Shown here piece by piece: positions 1-8,097 of a stretch of 64,000 bases of DNA. Each line of letters starts with the position of its first letter. The first letter of the stretch is position 1. The DNA comes from Stenotrophomonas sepilia (GTDB lineage Bacteria; Pseudomonadota; Gammaproteobacteria; Xanthomonadales; Xanthomonadaceae). The position numbers and the translations under genes were made by a program. Below the pieces are notes generated by a model. It was not told the DNA's origin. It did no database searches and worked only from the letters and a program-made list of their open reading frames with translations. Location of the stretch: positions 1 to 64,000 of the forward strand of contig NZ_LXXZ01000065.1 of the NCBI RefSeq assembly GCF_003244875.1, read 5' to 3'.

Positions 1-910
1 GGTTTTTGGGGGAGGGCGGGATGCGATCCTTGCGCAGCTTGGCGGCGTGGAGTTCTTTAGTCAGGGTGTCCAGCACTGCGACGGCCTCGGATGTGAGGAA
101 GATGGTCCGATTGATGGGCTTGCCCCCCGTGGGGTCCTTGGTGTCCCGGAACGTGGCCTCGGGACGCTGCTTGCTGTAGTCCAAATCCTCCCAGCGTAGA
201 TTGATGGCTTCGCTGCGTCGGGCCGCAGTCCAGCGCAGGAAGGCAATGGCAGCACGGGTGGATGGGGACATGGGGGCGAGGGCGGTCAGGATGTCCGCCC
301 ACTCCTTATCAGTAACCACCCGCTCACGCTCGTTCCGAACCTTGGGCTTGAGCGTGGCGTGGATGGGGTTGTCAACCTTGAAGCCCCAGCGCTTGATCGC
401 CGCGGTAAAGACGCTGGAGAGAACGGCGAGTTGGCGAGTGATGGTGGCGGGGGCGAGGTAGTAGTCGTCTTCCAACGACCGGGCCATGCCGCCGTTGGCG
501 AGGCCAAAGTCTTGGGGAGTGAGCTTGCCCACCGGCTTGCTGAAGGTGGCAGGGAAGCGTTGGGCGAGCAAGCGGAGGAGCCGGGCATCGTTGTCGCTCC
601 CCTTCTTCTTGCCATCCTTGGCCTTGAGTGAGAGCACCTCGGAGATGTAGCGCTCGATCCAGACCCCCAGATTCTGGTTGCCCATCAGGTTGGAGGCGGG
701 TTGCTTCTCTTCGTGGAGCGCGGCGCGCTCTGAAGAAGCGAACGCCTCGGCCTGGGCGAGGGCCTTGGCTCGGGTCGCTTCGCTGTAAGGGAAGGTGCGG
801 TTGATGGCGTGCAGGTTGCCCGCTGCATCCTTGCGCTTGATCTTCACCTGGAACGCCGAGCCGCGGTCGTAGACGCCCTTCGTGCGTGCAGTTTTTTTGG
901 GGCGGGCCAT
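1..910 (-). CDS. Tyrosine recombinase/integrase of a neighbouring element (partial)
   Basis: The reading frame opens with an ATG at 908-910 and stays open to the window edge, so about 303 N-terminal residues are visible and the C-terminal catalytic HxxR/H/Y boxes are cut off. The N-terminus (about 1-65) looks like an arm-binding domain and is followed by a core-binding SAM-like region. The catalytic domain starts around residue 215 and contains AARRSEA, with the first catalytic arginine at about R231, then the beta-hairpin region that normally supplies the catalytic lysine. The start codon lies 100 bp from the tRNA-derived repeat at 1009 and the gene reads away from it, as expected for an integrase beside its own attachment site. 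It therefore probably belongs to a second element extending left of the window, not to the 1009-14374 element. Confidence 0.88.
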   Translation of the reverse strand, partial: MARPKKTARTKGVYDRGSAFQVKIKRKDAAGNLHAINRTFPYSEATRAKALAQAEAFASSERAALHEEKQPASNLMGNQNLGVWIERYISEVLSLKAKDGKKKGSDNDARLLRLLAQRFPATFSKPVGKLTPQDFGLANGGMARSLEDDYYLAPATITRQLAVLSSVFTAAIKRWGFKVDNPIHATLKPKVRNERERVVTDKEWADILTALAPMSPSTRAAIAFLRWTAARRSEAINLRWEDLDYSKQRPEATFRDTKDPTGGKPINRTIFLTSEAVAVLDTLTKELHAAKLRKDRIPPSPKN

Positions 911-1008
911 TCGTTCAGTCCTTGATGAGAAGAATGGATTTTCCCAAGAGTTTCCCTTGAGTGCAATAAGCCATTGTTTTTAAATGGCTACGATGAGAAT
1001 CGTTCGCA

Positions 1009-1057
1009 TTCGTAATGCGTAGGTCGCAGGTTCGACTCCTGTTTCCGGCACCAGTTG
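1009..1057 (+). other. Attachment site, copy 1 (3' fragment of tRNA-Thr(CGT))
   Basis: The sequence contains the TTCGTAA anticodon loop, a 3' anticodon-stem strand, variable loop, a T-arm with TTCGACT and the acceptor strand ending in CCA. It matches the 3' half of bacterial tRNA-Thr with anticodon CGT. The bases just upstream (from about 1005) still pair as an anticodon stem, but no D-arm or 5' acceptor strand is present, so this is not a complete tRNA gene. An identical copy occurs at 14326-14374. This copy separates the left-hand integrase (1-910) from the bracketed element. Confidence 0.88.
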
Positions 1058-1062
1058 CAATG

Positions 1063-1092
1063 AAAAGCCCCGGCCTTTGGCCGGGGCTTTTT
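1063..1092 (+). terminator. Rho-independent terminator after att copy 1
   Basis: A perfect 13-bp stem (1063-1075 with 1079-1091), loop TTT, followed by a run of T. It is the duplicated terminator of the tRNA-Thr gene and recurs with one G-T wobble at 14378-14406. Confidence 0.85.
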
Positions 1093-1371
1093 TTGTTGGG
1101 GGGGCTGGAACCTATTGATTGGCCAAGGATTCGTTGCGAGCTGGTCATTGGAGCGGGCATCCATGTCGCTCGTTGCGGGTCGTTCACGTCCACGCGAATC
1201 GGACGGGTTGGTCCTGATCACTTGGCTTCATTCCAACTTACATGGAAGCACCTAACCGCCTCACTGATCGAGCGTCCCCCGGTAGCTCGGCGAATTCGCA
1301 TGGTAGTAGCAAGGTAGTCATTGATGAGGTACGTTCCGCTTTGGCAGTGAAGCCAGCACAGGGGGGATAGG
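1093..1371. other. Gene-free left end of the element
   Basis: No convincing coding sequence is seen between the terminator and the start of the next gene; short open frames here lack ribosome binding sites and recognisable protein features. The last bases before 1372 include a G-rich Shine-Dalgarno sequence for that gene. The stretch may hold integrase arm sites, but I cannot identify them. Confidence 0.5.
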
Positions 1372-2805
1372 ATGCGCGTATCTCAGCAGTACAAGCTAAA
1401 ACGAAAACAGGCAGAGCTCGATTTCGTTGACGTTCCTTTGGATACAGATCTTCCAGTTTTTGTGGAGCCCACGGCAATTCGGGCAATGGACACTCCGTGG
1501 TCTAGTGAGTGCGTGGCACTCCTTCAGAACTTCTTTAGCAATGTTCTCAGTGCGGTGCAAAAGGGGGACAAGGCTAGGGCTGTCTCGCTACTTGGGTCGT
1601 TGAACGAAAGAAATGATTTTCATCTTGGTTATTCATCTGGTAAGTCGCGTGGCCACGCATTCGGCAAGGGATCTGCAGGGTCAGTGTGGGAGTCACTCCT
1701 GACAAGCAAAGCCGCGAAGTCTGGGGTGCTATCTGACTTGGAAGATACCGCCCTTCTCATCGAAGGCGTGGGTGCTGATATGATCTCTGATGCGGTCTGC
1801 AACATAATCCGAGCGCCGCTAATTGAGTACACTCAAGACATGTGCCGATACTACGGCATTCCTATGGTCGCAAATGTTTCATCAGGCCCATGCTGGGACA
1901 TGCAAGCGCAGAACTGGGTGGCGAGGCATGTAGAGCTTCCCATGCCGAAGGGCGAGAGTCTCGTGTTGGTCCCAAAGTCGATTGTTCGACTCGCGGGTGC
2001 TTATGACGCTGGGACCTACTATCGGCACTACTTGTTGCCGGAACTACAGAAACAACACTTGGCCAGTGGATCTGGCCTGGTAGAAGTGCTGAAGAGTAAG
2101 AAGCGAAGGGTCACGAAGACCGCTTTGATGAAACACTATGGCAAAGACAAAAATGCTGTAGCAAAATTGACGGAGGACAATCCTGATGTCCTCGCCAAGT
2201 ATAAAAAGGCGAAATCGGCAGATCCTTCGCCTCCGATCAGTAATGGTACGTTTGCGGAGATTGAGAACGTCGCGAACGTTCAATTGTACGATCTCTATAA
2301 GAAGGTGGTAGCTGTCCCTCCTGGAAGAGCCCACGCCCACGACTATGAGCGAGCTGTCGAAGGCCTCCTTTCGGCCTTACTTTACCCGTCTCTCATACAC
2401 CCCGTGCGCCAAGCCCCAATCAATCAGGGGCGGAAGATTGTCGATCTCCGGTTTTCTAAATCAGCCACAGCTGGCTTCTTCAGTTGGCTTTCAAAGCACT
2501 ATACCGCGCCTTACGTCTTCGTTGAGTTCAAGAATTACACAGAGGATGTTAAGAATCCGGAGCTTGACCAATTGTCTGGGCGGTTCTCAAAATCCGGAGG
2601 GCAAGTTGGCATTCTGATTTGCCGCGCGGTTAGTGATCGCAAGAAGATTGATGCTATGTGCCGAGATACCGCAAAAGATGGGCGCGGCTACATGATCGTG
2701 CTTGACGATGCGGACTTGGAGACCCTGGTCAAGTCAACGACGGCGATGCATTACGATGTCTCGAGAACCATTTTGAACGATCGGTTTGATCGCCTTGTCC
2801 TTTAG
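1372..2805 (+). CDS. PD-(D/E)XK nuclease-like protein, probable defence gene
   Basis: A 477-residue soluble protein, start supported by GGGGGATA just upstream. The C-terminal third carries a PD-(D/E)XK-type signature: D358 in KIVDLRF, then E385 and K387 in VFVEFKNY, followed by a helix with DQLSGRFSKSG. This spacing (Asp, about 27 residues, Glu-x-Lys) is typical of restriction-endonuclease-fold nucleases. The N-terminal 300 residues are not recognised; they contain a basic segment around residues 240-275. No methyltransferase or helicase partner is adjacent, so it is either a stand-alone abortive-infection type nuclease or an orphan. GC is lower than in the core genes, consistent with transfer. 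Fold and catalytic residues are inferred from motif spacing only. Confidence 0.7.
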   Translation: MRVSQQYKLKRKQAELDFVDVPLDTDLPVFVEPTAIRAMDTPWSSECVALLQNFFSNVLSAVQKGDKARAVSLLGSLNERNDFHLGYSSGKSRGHAFGKGSAGSVWESLLTSKAAKSGVLSDLEDTALLIEGVGADMISDAVCNIIRAPLIEYTQDMCRYYGIPMVANVSSGPCWDMQAQNWVARHVELPMPKGESLVLVPKSIVRLAGAYDAGTYYRHYLLPELQKQHLASGSGLVEVLKSKKRRVTKTALMKHYGKDKNAVAKLTEDNPDVLAKYKKAKSADPSPPISNGTFAEIENVANVQLYDLYKKVVAVPPGRAHAHDYERAVEGLLSALLYPSLIHPVRQAPINQGRKIVDLRFSKSATAGFFSWLSKHYTAPYVFVEFKNYTEDVKNPELDQLSGRFSKSGGQVGILICRAVSDRKKIDAMCRDTAKDGRGYMIVLDDADLETLVKSTTAMHYDVSRTILNDRFDRLVL

Positions 2806-2833
2806 GGCGCGTGCCTTGCCTATCGGCTAGTTG

Positions 2834-2862
2834 AGACGCTGCGGAAACCAGCCGCAGCGTCT
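2834..2862. terminator. Bidirectional terminator between convergent genes
   Basis: An exact 11-bp inverted repeat (2834-2844 with 2852-2862) around a 7-nt loop, flanked by T-rich sequence on the plus side. It lies between the stop codons of the convergent genes at 2805 and 2876 and can serve both. Confidence 0.8.
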
Positions 2863-2875
2863 GTTTGGCTTGCTT

Positions 2876-3190
2876 TTACTCCTCGGAGTTGAGCTTCTTG
2901 AGAGTCGTGCTTGCCTTCTGTCCGTCAAAATTCTTGCCGAGGACGCAGCCTGCACCGTGCTGCGACTGCACTTCAGGCACAAACGCAACGCCGTCCCAGC
3001 CTTCCTCCACAGCCTTTTGAGAGAACCAAGTCCTGACTGCCTTGGAAATCCTCTTGGCTTCTTTTCCGGAATCTTGGTTGTAGAGCTTGAGTACGCGTTC
3101 GCTGGTGCAGAGCACCACCGGTTTTGCCTCGGAGCGCTCAGCTGCTTTAGGGAATTTAACGCGGCGCGGTGCAGTTTTGGTTGTTGCCAT
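2876..3190 (-). CDS. Small hypothetical protein
   Basis: A 104-residue basic protein with an ATG start preceded by GGAAGAAG on the minus strand. It begins with a short lysine/arginine-rich tail (MATTKTAPRRVKFPKAAERS) and continues as a mixed alpha/beta sequence containing WFSQKAVEEGWDGVAFVPE. I do not recognise a family and see no metal or catalytic motif. It converges on the PD-(D/E)XK gene and shares its terminator. The basic N-terminus and size would suit a nucleic-acid-associated accessory protein, but that is only a guess. Its coding composition is better than that of the overlapping frames, so I take it as real. Confidence 0.6.
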   Translation of the reverse strand: MATTKTAPRRVKFPKAAERSEAKPVVLCTSERVLKLYNQDSGKEAKRISKAVRTWFSQKAVEEGWDGVAFVPEVQSQHGAGCVLGKNFDGQKASTTLKKLNSEE

Positions 3191-3721
3191 GGCTTCTTCC
3201 AGTGAGAGTGGGTGCGGGTGCTTAGGATTGAGTCCGCGTGGTGGATCCTGGTTCAGTGAGTTTGATGAGTCAAGTATGGATTAATCAATGTGCTTCGCTT
3301 TAGCGTCGTAGCGGCTGCTTGGCAGTCCACGTGGTTTCATGTCTCTCCATACATCAATCGCCGCCAATTCACTCAGCAGGGTGTTCGGCGCCACAATTTC
3401 ATCATTGTGATTCAATGAGGTAGGTGTTGATCGAATGGCGTACCTGTCTACAATCCTTGGAGATTTGAGGGTGGTCGTATTCTTGACTTTCCTGGTGGCC
3501 AATCCTTGATGCCCATGAGTGTCATCATCCGTGTTGATTCCGGGGCATGTGCCCATGCATCGACCTATCGGCAGAATCTCAATTAACTTTAGTGAAGATG
3601 GTCGAGGCACGTAAATTGCTTAAGAGCACGAGGTGTACACGCTGCGGACGATCCGCATCCAAACATGGCCTTGCATCCTGTCCTAAGTTGGCCTTATCGC
3701 CACTTACGGACGCTCCGCCCG
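3191..3721. other. Intergenic stretch with one weak ORF
   Basis: This 530-bp gap holds a minus-strand frame at 3281-3610 (109 codons, GTG start) whose product has no recognisable features and no clear Shine-Dalgarno; I do not call it a gene. The plus-strand frame of the downstream integrase extends back to 3665, but the alternative start there is less plausible. No other structure was seen. Confidence 0.4.
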
Positions 3722-4924
3722 ATGTCATCTGCCCTCACCAAGCGCATCGTTCTTACAGCAGAAGCCCGTGACCGCCCCTATGAGCTTAGGGACGCTCAGG
3801 TTCGCGGCCTGATCCTGCGTGTGCAGCCAACAGGGCACAAGGCTTGGATCGTGACCTGGGCGCACGGTAAGCGTCGTACCTTGGGTTCGGTCGAACATCT
3901 GTCACTTGATCAGGCCCGCGACCAAGCCCGGCAAGCGGTCGCTGAATACGTTCAGTCCGGATTGCCGACACTCGCAAAGTCCAAGCCCACCAGTTGCACG
4001 CTTGAAACACTGCTCAATGACCACTTCGAACCTTGGGCGATAGCTGAGCTCAAGGGTGGTCGTCAGTACCCGGACCGCATCCGATCAGTGTTCCCGTGGC
4101 TGTTACGCCGTCAGATCATCGAAATCGACGTGCCCACGATGGAGCGATGGTGGCGCGGGCGTGTCACTGGCCCCGATGCCGTCACCAAGGCTACTGCAGC
4201 GCGCGACTTCGCTTGCCTGCGATCTGCCTTGTCCCGTGCGGTCGAGTGGAGGTTGATCGAGACCAATCCTTTGATGGGTATGCGTCAACGATCAGCGGCT
4301 AGCCGCAAGGTGGTCCGGTTCCTGTCCCCGGACGAAGAAGCGATGCTCCGGGCTGCGCTCGCCGCGCGCGATCTAGCTGGGGTTGAGGGGAGGGCTAACG
4401 CCAATGCGGCCCGACGCAAGTACCGGCAAGCGGTTCTGCCTGATTTGCCGATGGACGGGTACGTCGATCACCTGACCCCGGTGGTTCTTACAGCCATTAA
4501 TACCGGTATGAGACGTGGTGAGCTGTTGTCGATGAGTTGGGCTGACATCAACTGGGAAGCCAAGATGCTGACCATTCGAGCCGAGAACGCCAAGTCCGGT
4601 AGGCAGCGTCACATCCCGCTAAACGTCGAAGCCATGGAAGTCCTGCAGCGTTGGGCTAGACAAGCGGGCGAACGCCGTGCGGGCAAGGTCTTCGACGTGA
4701 CCGACATCAAGAAGGGGTGGGGAAAACTCATAGCCGATGCCCGCATTGAAGAGTTCCGCTTCCATGATCTGCGCCATCATTTCGCATCACGCTTGGTGCG
4801 GGCAGGCGTGGACCTGAACACGGTGCGAGAGCTCTTGGGTCATGCTGACATCACCATGACTCTTCGTTACGCCCACTTGGCCCCGGACACACTGGCGGCG
4901 GCTGTCGCCAAGCTGGCGGCGTGA
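3722..4924 (+). CDS. Tyrosine recombinase/integrase of the tRNA-Thr element
   Basis: A 400-residue site-specific recombinase that would catalyse integration into, and excision from, the tRNA-Thr 3' end. The N-terminus (about 1-75) is the arm-binding domain of P4/DUF4102-type integrases, recognisable from GLILRVQPTGHKAW and RTLGSVEHLSLDQARDQA. A core-binding domain follows. The catalytic residues are visible: R264 (TGMRRGEL), H348 and R351 (HDLRHHF), H374 (LLGHAD) and nucleophile Y383 (LRYAHL). I prefer the ATG at 3722 because it gives the usual family N-terminus; the frame stays open to 3665. The gene converges on the XRE regulator with a 5-bp gap. Confidence 0.93.
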   Translation: MSSALTKRIVLTAEARDRPYELRDAQVRGLILRVQPTGHKAWIVTWAHGKRRTLGSVEHLSLDQARDQARQAVAEYVQSGLPTLAKSKPTSCTLETLLNDHFEPWAIAELKGGRQYPDRIRSVFPWLLRRQIIEIDVPTMERWWRGRVTGPDAVTKATAARDFACLRSALSRAVEWRLIETNPLMGMRQRSAASRKVVRFLSPDEEAMLRAALAARDLAGVEGRANANAARRKYRQAVLPDLPMDGYVDHLTPVVLTAINTGMRRGELLSMSWADINWEAKMLTIRAENAKSGRQRHIPLNVEAMEVLQRWARQAGERRAGKVFDVTDIKKGWGKLIADARIEEFRFHDLRHHFASRLVRAGVDLNTVRELLGHADITMTLRYAHLAPDTLAAAVAKLAA

Positions 4925-4929
4925 GCGGG

Positions 4930-5334
4930 CTAGCGCCTCTGCTTCCCAGCCAAACGCTCGAGCTCTTCCCGCATCCTTTGGCGCTCCGCAGAGGGAAGCT
5001 TGGCGAACGCCAAGATCGCCGCAGCTAGGTCATCGTCCTCAGCGAACAGGTAGGCGACCGGGACATCCAATGCCTTGGCTAACTCCGCAGCCTTGGTCAT
5101 GTCAGCTTGGTTTCGTTCGCGCTCGTACCTGTTGATCAGCACGGCACCCCGGTTCTTGTCCTGGTCCTTATCCACCAGCGCCCCCAGCGCGCGCTGGGAG
5201 AGCCCGCGCAGTGCTCGAGCTTCGGAGAGCCGCTTGGAAAACGTTGCAGTAATGACAGTGGGCGAGGGCACGCGAAGGTAACGGTCTGTGAACCTGTAGA
5301 AGCATGGGACATATACCTGATCAGTAGAAGTCAT
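4930..5334 (-). CDS. XRE-family helix-turn-helix regulator
   Basis: About 134 residues. The central Cro/C1-type HTH is clear: KRLSEARALRGLSQRALGAL followed by INRYERERNQADMTKAAELA and DVPVAYLF. The C-terminal tail is a charged helix (LPSAERQRMREELERLAGK). The start is uncertain. The frame extends upstream to 5379 through a TTG, an ATG GTA ATG cluster lies at 5340/5334, and a GTG at 5271 starts just before the domain. A TATATACT -10-like box lies immediately upstream of 5340, so a short-leader or leaderless start at 5334 is plausible. Its place next to the integrase and divergent from 5421 suggests it represses excision or lysogeny-type genes of the element. Confidence 0.82.
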   Translation of the reverse strand: MTSTDQVYVPCFYRFTDRYLRVPSPTVITATFSKRLSEARALRGLSQRALGALVDKDQDKNRGAVLINRYERERNQADMTKAAELAKALDVPVAYLFAEDDDLAAAILAFAKLPSAERQRMREELERLAGKQRR

Positions 5335-5420
5335 TACCATAGCAGTATATAGCGTTGTGCGTGGTATGACTGGCCGCAAGGGGTGGTCGGGCCCGTCAGC
5401 GCTCAGTCGGGGACGTTGAG

Positions 5421-5954
5421 ATGAAGAACCGGATTACGCATGTTGCCGTCATGTCGTTGGTGCTGACGGCTGTTGTTCCCGGGGAGGTAGTGGCTCAACA
5501 ACAGCGGTCTTACGACCGTTTCAAGGATCGAACCTCCTACGAGGCCAAGGTGGAGCTATCGGAGCTGTCGAAGACCAGCAGGGGCATTTCTCTGAGCCTG
5601 CAGAGCGTGGTAGACGGAGACCGCGCCGTGACGAAGTTGGATTCTTTCACCGTCTCGGCCATCGTCACCTTCAACATGTCCTATGACGTTCGCTGTGCTG
5701 GTACAGGCTTTGACATGCTCGTGGACGGAAGGGCTGTTTCGCTTCCCAGCGACATGCCGGCGTTCAATCGATATGAGTACGCCATCCTTTCCTTCGGCAA
5801 GAAGATGACCTTGGCAGAAGCAGGGGCCTTCGCCCGTGCCAATAGGATCGAGGTCCGGGTCTGCGATACCGAATACAGCCTAGATGACGAGCAGCGCGCT
5901 GCGCTGCGTGATCTGGTCAAGGACGCTCAGATTAGTAGTTCAACCGGTGGCTGA
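5421..5954 (+). CDS. Secreted hypothetical protein
   Basis: A 177-residue protein with a Sec signal peptide: charged MKNR, hydrophobic stretch VAVMSLVLTAVVPG, and likely cleavage after VVA about residue 25. The mature part is mixed alpha/beta with two cysteines (YDVRCAGTG and EVRVCDTEY) that could form a disulfide in the periplasm. I do not recognise the family. It is the first gene of a probable two-gene unit with the frameshifted membrane protein at 5994, ended by the terminator at 6357, and is transcribed divergently from the XRE gene. Confidence 0.68.
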   Translation: MKNRITHVAVMSLVLTAVVPGEVVAQQQRSYDRFKDRTSYEAKVELSELSKTSRGISLSLQSVVDGDRAVTKLDSFTVSAIVTFNMSYDVRCAGTGFDMLVDGRAVSLPSDMPAFNRYEYAILSFGKKMTLAEAGAFARANRIEVRVCDTEYSLDDEQRAALRDLVKDAQISSSTGG

Positions 5955-5993
5955 TGTCGGAAACGTCGCACATCCAATCATGGAGGAGAGAAC

Positions 5994-6334
5994 ATGCAAA
6001 CCAGCGATTCAGCAACTAACCTTTATCAACGCCCTGCTTGCCGTGCTGCCATCCCCTCGGGTAGATCATCCGCGAAGTGTCCTAAGTGCTATGCGAACCT
6101 GCCCAAGGCAATTGTTGAATCGAATCGTGCGAGCGCGAATGCCAGGGAAGAGTGTGGCTCGACAGCGGCGTGTGTGGCATTGGGGCTAGTTTCACTCGCC
6201 ATTGGGCTCTACTTCCTGACAACCCCTCAGCAAGCGGCTACCGCAACATTGCCAACATGCATGCGCTCGCAGTGGGGCAAGCCCTGACCATCGCTGGGGC
6301 TGTGTTCCTGGGGCTTGGTATCCGCCCTCGTTGA
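5994..6334 (+). pseudogene. Small CxxC / two-TM membrane protein, frameshifted
   Basis: An ATG at 5994 follows a strong GGAGG. The first frame gives an N-terminal CPKC motif and one membrane segment (VALGLVSLAIGLYFL), then runs into unrelated sequence and stops at 6287. The second membrane segment (ALTIAGAVFLGLGIRPR) is in another frame and ends at 6334. Restoring one C in the CCCC run at 6223-6226 joins them as TTPSASGYRNIANMH and yields a coherent protein of about 113 residues with a zinc-ribbon-like head and two TM helices. It is either a broken gene, a homopolymer sequencing error, or a phase-variable tract. Function unknown. Confidence 0.65.
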
Positions 6335-6356
6335 GGGACTAAATGCATCCCAACCG

Positions 6357-6389
6357 GGCCTGCTGATGGCAACGTCAGCGGGCCTTTCT
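6357..6389 (+). terminator. Rho-independent terminator
   Basis: A 10-bp stem with one G-T pair (6357-6366 with 6375-6384), 8-nt loop, followed by TTTCT. It closes the 5421-6334 unit and supports 6334 as the original end of the frameshifted gene. Confidence 0.7.
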
Positions 6390-6740
6390 ATGTCAGTTGA
6401 TGCACCATCTGGCTGCTGTCTCAGTCGCCGGGTTAGCAGCATCGAGTAGGCGCTATAGGATCGCGCTACCGATCAATGTGGGGCTGTCCGAGGACTGTCG
6501 ATGCAGGGGTGTAGCTGCTTCACCAGGCGAGCCTTGTGCAGCGATTGGTGCGCGTTGGCAGACATTGGGCTTTTAGTGCGGATGCGGATGAGTTGCGTCC
6601 AAAACACGAAGTCCTAGGTGGTTCGCAAAAGTCGCAGTGCATAAGCGGCGAAGTGGCGTCGTCGGCAGATTACTCCATACATAGCATGACGCACCGTGCT
6701 CGCTGCCGTGTGATCGCCTGCTACGTGTATGCCTGTGACA
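6390..6740. other. Gene-free stretch
   Basis: About 350 bp without a supportable gene; the open frame at 6536-6802 lacks a ribosome binding site and runs antisense into the MarR gene. I see no repeats or strong hairpins. Confidence 0.45.
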
Positions 6741-7238
6741 TCAGGGAGCCCGCATGTACTTTGCCCTCTCCTCAATCCGCCTTTTCTCCCGTGCAGTGGT
6801 GAGCTTTTTGATCATCTCGAACATTTGTTGCCACTCTAGTGGCGACAGATCGCATTTGGACCTTTGAAAGCAAGTCTTCCAGTCAGCAGCTGCCTGGGCA
6901 AGCAGGACTCGCCCCTCCTGCCTGATTTGAAGTCCACGAGACCGGTCATCCAACGGCCTGTCCTCTAGAAGTTCTTCTCTGATCAATCGGGCGACGAGAG
7001 ACGACATCGACGAAGGCGCAACTTTCATGAGCCGGGCCAAGCTGGCTCGGGTCAGTGGTCTTGCCTTGGAGGAATCGGCCCGAGCGACCGCATCTAGCAC
7101 CATTAACGCGGCGGTGGAGAGCTTGATGGGCTTGTATAGCAATAGCTCTGCATCCAACTCGCCGGTCAAGTCATTAGCAAGGATCAGGAGTTCCTTGAAT
7201 TCAGCATGCGATAGGGGGGTGTAGGGTGCGGTTGCCAT
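6741..7238 (-). CDS. MarR-type winged-helix regulator
   Basis: A 165-residue protein. The winged helix is recognisable in the middle: LTRASLARLMKVAPSSMSSLVARLIREELL is the recognition region, followed by the wing sequence DDRSRGLQIRQEGRVLL, a MarR hallmark with conserved D-R. Flanking helices would form the dimerisation domain. It is divergent from the gene at 7354 with a 115-bp gap, a layout in which MarR proteins usually control themselves and the neighbour. The ligand is unknown. The gene ends close to the neighbouring non-coding stretch. Confidence 0.78.
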   Translation of the reverse strand: MATAPYTPLSHAEFKELLILANDLTGELDAELLLYKPIKLSTAALMVLDAVARADSSKARPLTRASLARLMKVAPSSMSSLVARLIREELLEDRPLDDRSRGLQIRQEGRVLLAQAAADWKTCFQRSKCDLSPLEWQQMFEMIKKLTTAREKRRIEERAKYMRAP

Positions 7239-7353
7239 ACCGCATTTTAGGTTGGCGGACTGTTCGACTTCAATGAGTCCCCCAAATTATTCGCCCTCAA
7301 TATTGCTTTTGACGGAGGCCGCCGGCAACCGCGACAAAAGAAGGGAAAATTCA

Positions 7354-7806
7354 ATGAAGAAGAATAGCTGCATCGAGCGCTTGACCCGCCTGTTTGCTGC
7401 GCAGCGCGAAGGTAACGAGGCATCTCGCGTCGCCCAGTACAGCATTGCCGAGGAAATCATGGGCCCGGAATCGCTTTCTGCGGAAGATTGCTGCAAGGCG
7501 CGACGGGATTCTCCCTGTCGCGACATGACTGCTTTTGAGGCAACGATGGAGTTCGCCAAGGTGGTCCAGCTGAACACGGGTGTCTCTGGCCGTCGCTTCG
7601 ACCTGCGCGTATGCGATGCCTCGATGTTCCGTGCGATCTGGAAAGCTCGCCAGATGGTTGACATGACCGGTATCAACTACCGCGACTACGTTCAGCGTGC
7701 TGTGACCTACTTGCGCCACTGCGGCAAGAAACGCATCACTCCTGCAATGCTTGTCTCTGCTGAAGTACAGCTGCACGTGATGGAACTCGACGCCGTCAGT
7801 CGCTGA
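7354..7806 (+). CDS. Hypothetical protein sharing a WxARQ domain with the 8098 gene
   Basis: 150 residues from an ATG with AGAAGGG upstream (the frame is open earlier, but that start has no such signal). No known family recognised. Its C-terminal part, SMFRAIWKARQMVDMTGINY with W96, aligns with VITSLWRARQKADELGMPY in the next gene, followed in both by a helical segment of about 35 residues. Three cysteines occur in the first half (DCCKARRDSPC). It is soluble, slightly basic, and probably co-transcribed with 8098-9171 under influence of the divergent MarR gene. Function unknown; paired regulators or nucleic-acid-binding subunits are possible. Confidence 0.65.
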   Translation: MKKNSCIERLTRLFAAQREGNEASRVAQYSIAEEIMGPESLSAEDCCKARRDSPCRDMTAFEATMEFAKVVQLNTGVSGRRFDLRVCDASMFRAIWKARQMVDMTGINYRDYVQRAVTYLRHCGKKRITPAMLVSAEVQLHVMELDAVSR

Positions 7807-7843
7807 GGCCCGAGCCGGTAGCGGCCCTTGGCGACCATGTTGG

Positions 7844-7865
7844 GTGCGGAGGGGCCCCTCTGCGC
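7844..7865 (+). terminator. GC-rich palindrome, possible terminator
   Basis: Two 11-nt arms (7844-7854 and 7855-7865) are complementary with two G-T pairs and little or no loop. No U-tract follows, so it could equally be a protein-binding palindrome or an mRNA-processing site between the two related genes. Confidence 0.35.
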
Positions 7866-8097
7866 CTAACGGCACTAAGGAGCGTGATGGCTAGGGATGG
7901 CCTGGGACCAGGTGAAGTTCAGGCTGTCACATTTGGCGATAGCGCCATCCAACCGCTTGGGGGCCGTTCCCTCATCCAATCCATTGCGCGCCCGCAGCGG
8001 AAGCGTCCGGGCGCGCCGTGCGCTAGTGAAATCAGAAGACCGGCGATTTCATCGGCCCGGTCGGTATAACACTGTCTTTATCGAGGAGGGCAGGAGA

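Noticed and set aside
1001..1053. A complete tRNA-Thr gene
   Set aside because: Only the 3' half is present; upstream bases do not form a D-arm or 5' acceptor strand.
3281..3610. 109-codon minus-strand ORF
   Set aside because: GTG start without Shine-Dalgarno, no recognisable features; could still be a remnant but not supportable.
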